Assembly: GCF_947166415.1 (NCBI RefSeq)
Contig: NZ_CAMVEE010000012.1
Coordinates: 1-50,732, forward strand
Direction: 5' to 3'
From: an uncultured Methanobrevibacter sp.
Lineage (GTDB): Archaea; Methanobacteriota; Methanobacteria; Methanobacteriales; Methanobacteriaceae
DNA length: 50,732 bases
Program-made: the position numbers and the translations under genes
The notes under the pieces: model-generated
What the model was told of the DNA's origin: nothing
Seen by the model: only the letters and a program-made list of their open reading frames with translations
Database searches by the model: none
In this document: piece after piece, positions 44,384-50,732 of the stretch
How positions within the stretch are numbered: the stretch's first letter is position 1
Layout of the letters: each line of letters begins with the position of its first letter

Positions 44384-44455
44384 AGGCAAGTGAGGGATTT
44401 GAACCCCCGTATCATGGTCTGCAGCCACGCACCTAAGCCACTCGGTAAACTTGCC
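44384..44455 (-). tRNA. tRNA-Cys (GCA)
   Basis: A 72-base cloverleaf: acceptor GGCAAGT/ACTTGCC, D-stem ACC/GGT, anticodon stem CGTGG/CCATG around loop CTGCAGA (anticodon GCA), T-stem GGGGG/CCCTC with TTCAAAT. The discriminator base is U73, the main CysRS identity element. CCA is not encoded. No intron. It sits between the regulator and cysS genes on the same strand, so a shared transcript is plausible. Confidence 0.97.
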
Positions 44456-44474
44456 ATTAAAATTAAAGTATAAT

Positions 44475-44526
44475 AAAATATTGGTAAGCAATAGTTTAAA
44501 TAGTTTACTATTTTTTCCAATATTTT
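44475..44526. repeat. Nested inverted repeats between regulator gene and tRNA-Cys
   Basis: A perfect 10-bp inverted repeat AAAATATTGG (44475-44484) and CCAATATTTT (44517-44526), beginning 4 bp after the regulator stop. A smaller AATAG/CTATT pairing lies inside. It could act as the terminator of cysE-regulator mRNA, or lie in the tRNA-Cys promoter. Confidence 0.5.
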
Positions 44527-44530
44527 GCAA

Positions 44531-44905
44531 TTATTCTGCTTGTGAACCTAAACAAGTTTGACAATCGTCTCCAAGTTCTGATTTATCAATATTCAATTGT
44601 TTCAAAACATCCATGGTTTTTACGTTTTTGCATATAGTACATGTTCTTGAAATCAAATCAGCTTTTGTAGCTTCTCCTTCGGATAACTCACGTGCAAACT
44701 GTTTAATCATAGCGCGGACATCATCATTAAGTTTAATTCCGCTACCACGTTTATCAGTGATATACTGTGATACGGCAGGTTGAGTGATATCCATGAGTTC
44801 GGAAACATCTTTCTGTTTCATTCCTAAATTTAAAAGCTCCTTAGCCAATTCAGATCTAATAGCAGGTATTACATACCAAACAACAATTTCACAAGGTGGC
44901 TTCAT
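44531..44905 (-). CDS. HTH transcriptional regulator with C-terminal Cys pairs (COG2522-like)
   Basis: A 124-residue protein with an XRE-like helix-turn-helix (GMKQKDVSELMDITQPAVSQYITDKRGSG, about residues 28-56) and a C-terminal domain with two CxxC pairs, CTICKN and CQTC, that could bind an Fe-S cluster or zinc. Its start lies 2 bp after the cysE stop (GGTGATTAATTATG), so the two are cotranscribed and coupled. This placement makes it the best candidate for the protein binding the palindromes at cysK, cysE and metY. No experimental function is known to me. Confidence 0.87.
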   Translation of the reverse strand: MKPPCEIVVWYVIPAIRSELAKELLNLGMKQKDVSELMDITQPAVSQYITDKRGSGIKLNDDVRAMIKQFARELSEGEATKADLISRTCTICKNVKTMDVLKQLNIDKSELGDDCQTCLGSQAE

Positions 44906-44907
44906 AA

Positions 44908-45621
44908 TTAATCACCATTTTTCTTAAATAAATCACCAAATTCACTTTTATCATCGATTTTTTCTTCTGTTAAACATATTCCATTTTTATCAAGTAAAAT
45001 TTGAATAAGTTTCTCGTTTTCTTCTATCTGCTTTTCCAAAGACCTGATTGCAGCCGCTACAGGGTCCGGAAGTTTATTATGTTCCAAATCCACAACATGG
45101 CTTTGGTTTTTGCATTTAACAATTCTACCAGGTACGCCAACACAAGTTGATTCTGGAGGAACGTCCTTTAAAACGACCGCTCCAGTACCTATTTTGGCAT
45201 ATTCTCCAATGGTAATATTACCCATTACTTTAGCACCTGCGCCAATAACGGCTCCCCTTTCAATAGTAGGGTGTCTTTTGCCCTTACTGGTTGTAGTACC
45301 CCCAAGCACAACGCCTTGATAAATCAGCACATCATCGCCGACAATTGTTGTTTCACCAACAACAATACCCATGCCGTGATCTATGAAAACCCTTTTACCA
45401 AACTGCGCACCAGGGTGAATTTCAATACCTGTGAGAAAACGAGAGATGGTTGATAATACGCGAGCTAACAATTTTAAAGAGTGATTCCAGAACCAGTGAC
45501 TGATTCTATGGAACAACAATGCATAAAAACCCGGATAGCATAGAAATATCTCTATTGATGAACGCATCGCAGGGTCCTTTTCTTTAAAAGTGTTGATTTC
45601 ACTTTTCAAACCATCAAACAT
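44908..45621 (-). CDS. cysE: Serine O-acetyltransferase
   Basis: Makes O-acetylserine from serine and acetyl-CoA, the first step of bacterial-type cysteine synthesis. The 237-residue protein has the N-terminal helical part (MFDGLKSEINTFKEKDPAMR) and a left-handed beta-helix of hexapeptide repeats (VFIDHGMGIVVGETTIVGDD, then IGAGAKVMGNITIGEYAKIG). Catalytic His in DHGMG and the CysE C-terminal segment PARIVKCK-like (VPGRIVKCKN) are present. The tail beyond about residue 185 is longer than in many short SATs. CysK is directly upstream, at 61 bp. Confidence 0.95.
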   Translation of the reverse strand: MFDGLKSEINTFKEKDPAMRSSIEIFLCYPGFYALLFHRISHWFWNHSLKLLARVLSTISRFLTGIEIHPGAQFGKRVFIDHGMGIVVGETTIVGDDVLIYQGVVLGGTTTSKGKRHPTIERGAVIGAGAKVMGNITIGEYAKIGTGAVVLKDVPPESTCVGVPGRIVKCKNQSHVVDLEHNKLPDPVAAAIRSLEKQIEENEKLIQILLDKNGICLTEEKIDDKSEFGDLFKKNGD

Positions 45622-45656
45622 TTATTATCTCCAAAGTTACTATAATGTAATATAAT

Positions 45657-45670
45657 ATAACATATGGTAT
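45657..45670. promoter_or_regulatory. Cysteine-locus palindrome, cysE site
   Basis: ATAACATATGGTAT, one mismatch from ATAACA-N2-TGTTAT, overlapping a TATA-like TATATATA (45668-45675, minus) in the 61 bp between cysK and cysE. It implies an internal promoter for cysE and the regulator. Confidence 0.6.
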
Positions 45671-45682
45671 ATATAGTTATTC

Positions 45683-46630
45683 TTATTCAAATAACCAGTC
45701 TACGGAGAGATAACGTTCACCGTTATCAGGTAAGATTGCTATTATTCTTTTACCTTTATTTTCCTCCTTCTTAGCTAATTCTAAAGCTGCCCAAGTTGCA
45801 GCACCTGAAGATATACCTGAAAATATACCCTCTTTTTTAGCAAGGGCAATTAAAGTATTTCCCGCATCTTCATTTGCAACAGGAATAATCTCATCAATTA
45901 CACTGCCATCATAGATTGAAGGGACAAAACCTGCACCAATACCTTGGATTTTGTGAGGTCCTTTTTCACCTTTACCTAATGTTTGAGAGTCTTTTGGTTC
46001 TACTGCAACAATCTTTATACCCGGAACTTCCTCTTTAAGGACTTTACCTATTCCAGTTATTGTTCCTCCGGTTCCTACTCCACCAATAACAATGTCTACT
46101 TTTCCATCAGTGTCTCTTAAAATTTCCTGAGCAGTAGTTTCAGCATGGATTTTTACATTAGCAGGGTTGTCGAATTGGCCTAAAATAATTGAATCAGGAG
46201 TTTCTTCCTGTAATTGATTAGCTTTTGCAATAGCTCCGCCCATTCCATCTGCACCAGGAGTCAAGACAAGTTCTGCACCCAATACGCTTAAGAACTTCCT
46301 TCTTTCAACAGACATGGTTTCAGGCATGGTCAATATCAATTTGTAACCTTTTGCGGCTGCTGCAAATGCAAGGCCAATACCAGTGTTTCCACTGGTAGGT
46401 TCGATAATTGTTGCACCAGGCTTGAGAAGACCTTTTTCTTCTGCATCTTCAATCATTGCAACTGCAACACGGTCTTTTACACTTCCTGTTGGGTTGAATG
46501 ATTCGATTTTCACATCAACTTCAGCTTCTAAGTCTTTTGTCAAATTGTTTAATCTTACGATTGGAGTATTTCCAATAGCATCGGTAATGCTATCCAAAAC
46601 TCCTCTTTTTAATTTTGGAATATTTGCCAT
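45683..46630 (-). CDS. cysK: Cysteine synthase A (O-acetylserine sulfhydrylase)
   Basis: PLP enzyme making cysteine from O-acetylserine and sulfide. The 315-residue protein has the PLP lysine in SFNPTGSVKDRVAVAMI near residue 50, the substrate loop EPTSGNTGIGLAFAAAAKG and the phosphate-binding GGVGTGGTITGIG. A GAGGAG site precedes the ATG. It is likely the first gene of cysK-cysE-regulator. The leader holds several palindromes. Bacterial-type CysE/CysK in a methanogen is compatible with lateral acquisition, but I cannot test that here. Confidence 0.95.
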   Translation of the reverse strand: MANIPKLKRGVLDSITDAIGNTPIVRLNNLTKDLEAEVDVKIESFNPTGSVKDRVAVAMIEDAEEKGLLKPGATIIEPTSGNTGIGLAFAAAAKGYKLILTMPETMSVERRKFLSVLGAELVLTPGADGMGGAIAKANQLQEETPDSIILGQFDNPANVKIHAETTAQEILRDTDGKVDIVIGGVGTGGTITGIGKVLKEEVPGIKIVAVEPKDSQTLGKGEKGPHKIQGIGAGFVPSIYDGSVIDEIIPVANEDAGNTLIALAKKEGIFSGISSGAATWAALELAKKEENKGKRIIAILPDNGERYLSVDWLFE

Positions 46631-46692
46631 AATTTATTTCTCCTCTATAATTAATTTGTATAAGGCATATTAAAAGGGTTATTTAAAGTTAT

Positions 46693-46706
46693 ATAACATG
46701 TGTTAT
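46693..46706. promoter_or_regulatory. Cysteine-locus palindrome, cysK site 1 (perfect)
   Basis: ATAACATGTGTTAT, an exact ATAACA-N2-TGTTAT match, 63-76 bp before the cysK ATG and downstream of the TATA box at about 46737-46744. Confidence 0.65.
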
Positions 46707-46707
46707 T

Positions 46708-46721
46708 ATAACTATTGTTAT
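46708..46721. promoter_or_regulatory. Cysteine-locus palindrome, cysK site 2
   Basis: ATAACTATTGTTAT, one mismatch. Site 1 ends one base away. A third, degenerate copy (ATAACAATGTTTTA) occupies 46722-46735, so the region may hold an extended tandem operator. Confidence 0.6.
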
Positions 46722-46736
46722 ATAACAATGTTTTAC

Positions 46737-46744
46737 TTTATAAA
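46737..46744 (-). promoter_or_regulatory. cysK TATA box
   Basis: TTTATAAA on the minus strand, preceded by ACCAAAACA as in the metY P2 promoter. The transcription start would fall within the tandem palindromes. Confidence 0.5.
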
Positions 46745-46746
46745 TG

Positions 46747-46762
46747 TTTTGGTGTAACTAAA
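46747..46762. promoter_or_regulatory. DtxR-like palindrome in the cysK promoter
   Basis: TTTTGGTGTAACTAAA, sharing 14 of 16 bases with the metY site (42045-42060) and placed at the same position relative to the TATA box. The TTTTGG/CTAAA framework is kept. Confidence 0.45.
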
Positions 46763-46765
46763 AAA

Positions 46766-47395
46766 TTAAATATTTTCCTTGAAATAATCACAGATTTCTG
46801 TACATGGACATATTTCACATTGAGGGGAGATTGGCTTGCAGATATTCTGACCGAACTGAACCATCAAATCATTTAATTTTATCCATAAATTCTTAGGGGC
46901 GATTTTGCACAATTCAACTTCAGTATCTTCAGGATCTTTTGTATCTACCAGACCTAAACGATTGGAAATCCTGTGAACATGAGTATCTACAGGAATTGCC
47001 GGAAGCTCAAAAGCAAATACCATAACACAGTTTGCGGTTTTTCTTCCAACACCCGGTAGCTTAACAAGCTCTTCGACAGTATCCGGAACTTCACCGTCAT
47101 ACTGGTCAATCAGAATCTGTGAAACTTCAACAATCCTTCCTGCCTTGACATTATAAAAACCGGCAGGCCTAATCAATTCCTTTATATCATCGATTGGAGC
47201 ATCAACGACTTCATAAATGTCTTTATATTTAGAAAACAAGTTATCGGTAGCCTGGTCAGTATTTTCATCACGAGTTCTTTGAGATAGGATGGTCCTGACC
47301 AAAACCTTGTATGGGTCATGGTCCAAAAAGGTTCTAATTTCAAAAGTGCTTTCCAAATCCTCTATCAGTTTGATTACCCTTTCCTCTTTATTCAT
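46766..47395 (-). CDS. nth: Endonuclease III (Nth) DNA glycosylase/AP lyase
   Basis: Removes oxidised pyrimidines and cuts AP sites in base-excision repair. The 209-residue protein has the helix-hairpin-helix motif [16 protein letters not shown] with the catalytic Lys and the catalytic Asp in [18 protein letters not shown] 4Fe-4S cluster motif C-x6-C-x2-C-x5-C closes it ([17 protein letters not shown]). The start overlaps the aroA stop (ATGA), so the genes are coupled. Confidence 0.95.
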   Translation of the reverse strand: MNKEERVIKLIEDLESTFEIRTFLDHDPYKVLVRTILSQRTRDENTDQATDNLFSKYKDIYEVVDAPIDDIKELIRPAGFYNVKAGRIVEVSQILIDQYDGEVPDTVEELVKLPGVGRKTANCVMVFAFELPAIPVDTHVHRISNRLGLVDTKDPEDTEVELCKIAPKNLWIKLNDLMVQFGQNICKPISPQCEICPCTEICDYFKENI

Positions 47396-48711
47396 TCTAC
47401 CAGCTCCAATTCAAATCCAAGTTCCGCCATTGATTCAATGAAATTAGGGAATGACACGTCAAAGACTTCCCCATTTGTAATTTCAATGTCATACTTAAGT
47501 CCAATCAAAGAGAATGCCATTGCCAGTCTGTGGTCTCCGTGAGAATCTACAACACCGCCTGTAACACCACCGGTTATGCTCATCCCGTCTTCATATTCAA
47601 CAAGTTTACATCCTAATTTCTCGAGTTCCCTGCATGTGGTGTCAATCCTATCGGTTTCCTTAACTCTTGCATGACCCACTCCGGTGATATTGGTTGTACC
47701 CTCAGCCATGGCGGCAAGAACTGCAACGGTTATCAGCAAATCTGGAGCGTTGGACAAATCAACATCGATAGCTTTCAGCTCACCGTTTGATCCTATTTCA
47801 ACATAGTCTTCACCACGTATAACTTTGGCCCCCATATCCTGAAGGATATTCAAAATTACCTTATCTCCCTGCTTTGAATCTCTGAAAAGATTCCTGATTT
47901 TGGCTTTTCCACCATTTATGGCTATCAATGCAAGAAGATATGATGCTGATGAATAATCTCCTTCCACAGTATAGTCACAGGCAACATAACCCTGTTTCAT
48001 CACCTTAAATTCGTCGATTCTGCAGCTTTGATGATCCATATCGCAGGTTTCATGCTTCAGATAATAACCCTTTAAAGTTTTTGCACCAAATTTCTTCATG
48101 ATATCCAAAGTCATATTAACGTAAGGCCTTGATTTGAATTCAGGCAAAACATATAATGTAACTCCTTGTTCAGACAAGGGAGATGATATCAAAATTGAAG
48201 AAATGAACTGTGAACTGACGTTTCCATAAATATTGGTTTCACCACCGAGGTACCCTGGTTTAATTAATATCGGTGCCTTTTCATTGTCATTAAGGGATTT
48301 CGTTTCAATTCCCAAAGACCATAAAGCATCCATCAGCAAACCCATCGGACGGGTTTGCAGGGACTCGTCTCCAGTCAATATAACTTCATTGTCGCTTAAG
48401 GCAGATACGGAAGTCATCAGTCTCAAGGTAGTTCCGGAATTGGCTAAATCTATCGGCTCCGATGAGGAATTATGAAGCTTGCCACCAGTACCTACAACTT
48501 CCAGACAATCATCCTTTTTTGTTATTTCAGCACCCAATGCTTTGCAAACCCTGATTGAAGATAATGTATCTTCTGAATAAAGCATATCATATAATCTGGA
48601 TGTGCCTTTGGAAAGTGATGCTAAAATAACCGCTCTATGAGAATAGCTTTTGGAAGGGGGTGCCTTTACGACTCCGCCAATTTCTGAAATATTTTTTACC
48701 TTAAGAATCAT
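47392..48711 (-). CDS. aroA: 5-enolpyruvylshikimate-3-phosphate synthase
   Basis: Sixth step of the shikimate pathway. The 439-residue protein contains [19 protein letters not shown] (residues 18-36), the substrate-binding [14 protein letters not shown] and [17 protein letters not shown], and the terminal [17 protein letters not shown]. The middle insertion with several Cys ([16 protein letters not shown]) is not a feature that I recognise in the family and may be species-specific. The start follows a GGTAAAAAATATT stretch with a weak ribosome binding site. aroD is about 27 kb away. Confidence 0.94.
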   Translation of the reverse strand: MILKVKNISEIGGVVKAPPSKSYSHRAVILASLSKGTSRLYDMLYSEDTLSSIRVCKALGAEITKKDDCLEVVGTGGKLHNSSSEPIDLANSGTTLRLMTSVSALSDNEVILTGDESLQTRPMGLLMDALWSLGIETKSLNDNEKAPILIKPGYLGGETNIYGNVSSQFISSILISSPLSEQGVTLYVLPEFKSRPYVNMTLDIMKKFGAKTLKGYYLKHETCDMDHQSCRIDEFKVMKQGYVACDYTVEGDYSSASYLLALIAINGGKAKIRNLFRDSKQGDKVILNILQDMGAKVIRGEDYVEIGSNGELKAIDVDLSNAPDLLITVAVLAAMAEGTTNITGVGHARVKETDRIDTTCRELEKLGCKLVEYEDGMSITGGVTGGVVDSHGDHRLAMAFSLIGLKYDIEITNGEVFDVSFPNFIESMAELGFELELVE

Positions 48712-48756
48712 TTTATCAATAAATATTTTTAATTTAATTTAATAATATAGTTAACT

Positions 48757-49329
48757 ATGAAAGAAATAGAAAAAATGCAGGCTGGACTCGAATACTGCTA
48801 TGACGATGAAGAAATATCTTTAATGAAATTACGTGCAATCGAAAATGCCAACATTTTCAATTCCCTTGATGAGGATGACTTGGACAAGCAGCATGAAGTG
48901 TTAACAGAAATTTTGGGTTCTGTAGGTGAAAAAGTTTGGATTGCAAAGAGATTCTGTTTCGACAACGGCAAAAACATTTTCATCGGCAGCAATTTTACAG
49001 CAAACTTTAATTTGACCATACTGGATATCAAAGAAGTATGGATTGGAGACAATGTAATGATTGGTCCGAATACAACCATAACAACCGTTGGCCATCCTTT
49101 ATCCCCTAAAAAAAGACGTGAACATTTAGGGCAGGCATCTGAAATCCGAATCGGCAATGACGTATGGTTAGGTGCCAACGTTACAATTCTTCCGGGCGTG
49201 ACCATCGGCAATAATGTGGTTGTCGGTGCCGGAGCAGTGGTCACTAAAGACATTCCAGACAATTCACTTGCACTTGGAGTTCCCGCAAGAGTTGTCAAAA
49301 AAATTGAAAATGACATTGACCAAGTTTAG
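48757..49329 (+). CDS. Maltose/galactoside O-acetyltransferase-like hexapeptide transferase
   Basis: Acetyl-CoA-dependent sugar acetyltransferase family. The 190-residue protein has an N-terminal helical segment (MKEIEKMQAGLEYCYDDEE) and a left-handed beta-helix (IGSNFTANFNLTILDI, then IGDNVMIGPNTTITTVGHPL). The catalytic His is in TVGHPLSP. It ends with PARVVKKI. No Shine-Dalgarno is seen, so the transcript may be leaderless. It is divergent from aroA with only 45 bp between the start codons. The acceptor sugar is unknown, and surface polysaccharide modification is possible. Confidence 0.88.
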   Translation: MKEIEKMQAGLEYCYDDEEISLMKLRAIENANIFNSLDEDDLDKQHEVLTEILGSVGEKVWIAKRFCFDNGKNIFIGSNFTANFNLTILDIKEVWIGDNVMIGPNTTITTVGHPLSPKKRREHLGQASEIRIGNDVWLGANVTILPGVTIGNNVVVGAGAVVTKDIPDNSLALGVPARVVKKIENDIDQV

Positions 49330-49621
49330 CATCATTGTTCTGTAGTTTATTTTACCATGTTTTTCACCAATTATTGGCAAATATTGTATACAATGCATGA
49401 GGACTTCTTTTTCAGTGAACATAATAAAAAAAATTATGTAATGCCCTTCAAACAAGTGAAATTAAAACAAGAATGGTTAAATTAATATAATATTTAACTG
49501 AAAAATATTATTATAATAATTAATAGTAAATGAATATTTTTCTTTTTCAAAGCTGGGCATTTTGGAAAAAGGATGCTTGAAAATATTTCTTTTACTTTTT
49601 TAATGAAGCTGGAGTGATAAT
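49330..49621. other. Intergenic region before the YhgE-like gene
   Basis: AT-rich, with no ORF supported by start signals. It includes a possible TATA-like run (about 49481-49526) ahead of the GTG at 49622. No tRNA or repeat was recognised. Confidence 0.4.
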
Positions 49622-50732
49622 GTGGGTAGTAAAGACATAGGCAATATTGTCGAGATAATGAAAAATGATTTCAAATCAGCATTTTCAAACCCTATTGTAA
49701 CCATCGTATTAATTGCAATAATTATTCTCCCATCCCTTTATGCTCTTTTAAACATACAAGCGTGTTGGGATCCTTACGGAAATACAGGAAACGTGGAATT
49801 TGCAATAGCTAATCTTGATAATGGTACCTCTTTCGAAGGAAATACTCTAAATGTTGGAAATGAACTTGTTAAAGAACTTAAAAATAATGATAAATTCAAA
49901 TGGACATTTGTTACAGAAGACGAACTGCGGGACGGCGTTTATAGTGGAAAGTATTATGCAGGTATCATAATACCCAAAAATCTGAGCAGCAATATTATTT
50001 CGATTACTACGGATGACCCTCAACAGGCAAAATTGGAATATGTTGTAAACGTCAAATCCAATCCAGTAGCTACCAAACTGACTGATACTGGTGCAAATAC
50101 CGTTTATACTACATTAAATGCTAAAATTATCGAAATCATCAACCTTGCCGCATATGGAAAACTTGGAGAATTACAGGAAGGTCTTGCCGCTGGTGCAAGT
50201 CAGTTAGCAGGCGGTGGAGCCCAACTTCAAGCCGGGGCATCACAAGTATCCTCTGGTGCCGGTCAAGTGTCATCAGGTGCCGGTCAGGTTGCAGACGGTT
50301 CAAGCCAGGTTAAAGATGCTGCAGGCCAGGTTCAACAAGGCGCATCAACAGTAAGCGAAAGTGCGAGCCAGGTTCAACAAGGCGCATCAACAGTTAGCGG
50401 AGGCGCCAGCCAAATTCAACAAGGTTCCAATGACGTCAAACAAGGAGCAAACCAAGTCCAACAAGGTTCTGAAGAATTAGATTCAGCTGTAGATCCATCC
50501 TTAATACCTGAAGGACCTGTAAAACAGTATGTGGAAAGCAGTTCTGAGCTTGCAAAAGGTACCAACAAATTAGCAGACGGATCAGTCAAGTTAGCAGATG
50601 GGTCCGTCCAATTAGCAGACGGATCAGTCAGACTAGCAGATGGTTCAGTTAGACTAGCAGACGGATCAGTCAGACTAGCAAATGGTTCAATTCAATTGGC
50701 CGACGGATCTATCCAATTGGCCGATGGGTCCC
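49622..50732 (+). CDS. YhgE/Pip-like membrane protein, 3' end cut by window edge
   Basis: Start is GTG 49622, preceded by a GGAGTGATAAT site. An ATG one base earlier in frame terms leads to a stop after a few codons. The 370 visible residues comprise a transmembrane segment near residues 25-45 (PIVTIVLIAIIILPSLYALLN), an extracellular domain (FAIANLDNGTSFEG...) and long heptad repeats of the LADGSVR type characteristic of YhgE/Pip ABC-2-like membrane proteins. Those usually end with a multi-helix C-terminal domain, expected beyond 50732. Bacterial relatives serve as phage receptors or export components. An archaeal role is unknown. Confidence 0.85.
   Translation, partial: MGSKDIGNIVEIMKNDFKSAFSNPIVTIVLIAIIILPSLYALLNIQACWDPYGNTGNVEFAIANLDNGTSFEGNTLNVGNELVKELKNNDKFKWTFVTEDELRDGVYSGKYYAGIIIPKNLSSNIISITTDDPQQAKLEYVVNVKSNPVATKLTDTGANTVYTTLNAKIIEIINLAAYGKLGELQEGLAAGASQLAGGGAQLQAGASQVSSGAGQVSSGAGQVADGSSQVKDAAGQVQQGASTVSESASQVQQGASTVSGGASQIQQGSNDVKQGANQVQQGSEELDSAVDPSLIPEGPVKQYVESSSELAKGTNKLADGSVKLADGSVQLADGSVRLADGSVRLADGSVRLANGSIQLADGSIQLADGS
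50570..50732 (+). repeat. 21-bp tandem repeats encoding heptads in the YhgE-like gene
   Basis: About 7.8 copies of a 21-bp unit (TTAGCAGACGGATCAGTCAG-like) encode LADGSVR/Q/K heptads and continue past the window. A 42-bp near-duplication, encoding two heptads, also occurs at about 50325-50408. Such arrays tend to expand and contract. Confidence 0.85.

Noticed and set aside
48798..49316. 172-codon open frame on the minus strand
   Set aside because: Antisense to the hexapeptide acetyltransferase, with a composition typical of a mirrored beta-helix repeat.
50570..50732. Repeat array considered as a CRISPR
   Set aside because: Units are contiguous 21-bp coding repeats without spacers, in frame with a membrane protein.

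Overview
The window comes from a euryarchaeal methanogen of the Methanobacteriales, most likely a Methanobrevibacter. The evidence is AT-rich DNA with TATA boxes, archaeal information-processing genes (IF5B, histone, thermosome, proteasome alpha, exosome, SBDS, RNase P proteins), HMG-CoA reductase, DUF116 and CbiT proteins, and a large secreted protein with pseudomurein-binding and peptidase C71-like regions. Pseudomurein walls are typical of this order. I recognise no phage, insertion sequence or CRISPR array.

Layout. 1-3.7 kb: ribosomal/translation operon L7Ae-S28e-L24e-Ndk-IF5B (minus strand) and a histone gene. 3.9-8.4 kb: threonine synthase, a SpoIIM-like membrane protein with TrpRS, the tRNA splicing endonuclease and a DtxR-family metal regulator. 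8.5-12.2 kb: a 1245-residue cell-wall protein. 12.6-14.3 kb: thermosome. 14.4-16.8 kb: plus-strand unknowns (helical repeat protein, small zinc ribbon, DUF116). 16.7-19.8 kb: unknown protein, SucD, HMG-CoA reductase and a small acidic protein. 20-23 kb: AroD, a signal-peptidase-like protein, then amt-glnK behind a near-ideal NrpR-type operator. 23.2-27.3 kb: plus-strand HD phosphohydrolase, UbiX, CbiT, a membrane protein and MobA. 27.3-32.6 kb: RNase P-proteasome-SBDS-exosome superoperon. 32.7-38.5 kb: a zinc-ribbon-rich block (tethered zinc ribbon, small winged-helix regulator, HExxH protein, seven-ribbon protein, DHH phosphoesterase). 38.6-46.6 kb: a sulfur/cysteine block. 46.8-50.7 kb: endonuclease III, AroA, a hexapeptide acetyltransferase and the start of a YhgE/Pip-like membrane protein.

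The sulfur block is the most coherent system. CysE and CysK make cysteine from serine. MetY makes homocysteine. IscS and IscU make Fe-S clusters. tRNA-Cys and CysRS use the cysteine, and a small HTH protein with two C-terminal CxxC pairs sits directly behind cysE. The promoters of cysK, cysE and metY share a palindrome, ATAACA-N2-TGTTAT. metY carries two copies of a TATA-plus-paired-operator arrangement. The metY and cysK promoters also carry a second palindrome, TTTTGGT-N2-ACCTAAA-like, that recurs upstream of the DtxR-family gene 34-38 kb away. I infer a cysteine/sulfur regulon controlled by the HTH protein and possibly linked to metal status. I know of no published description of it, but could not search.

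Other items of note are a potassium-channel gene broken at an 8-base homopolymer, a desulfoferrodoxin with an incomplete iron centre I, and a 30-bp element repeated in two divergent intergenic regions, once inside a perfect 13-bp inverted repeat.
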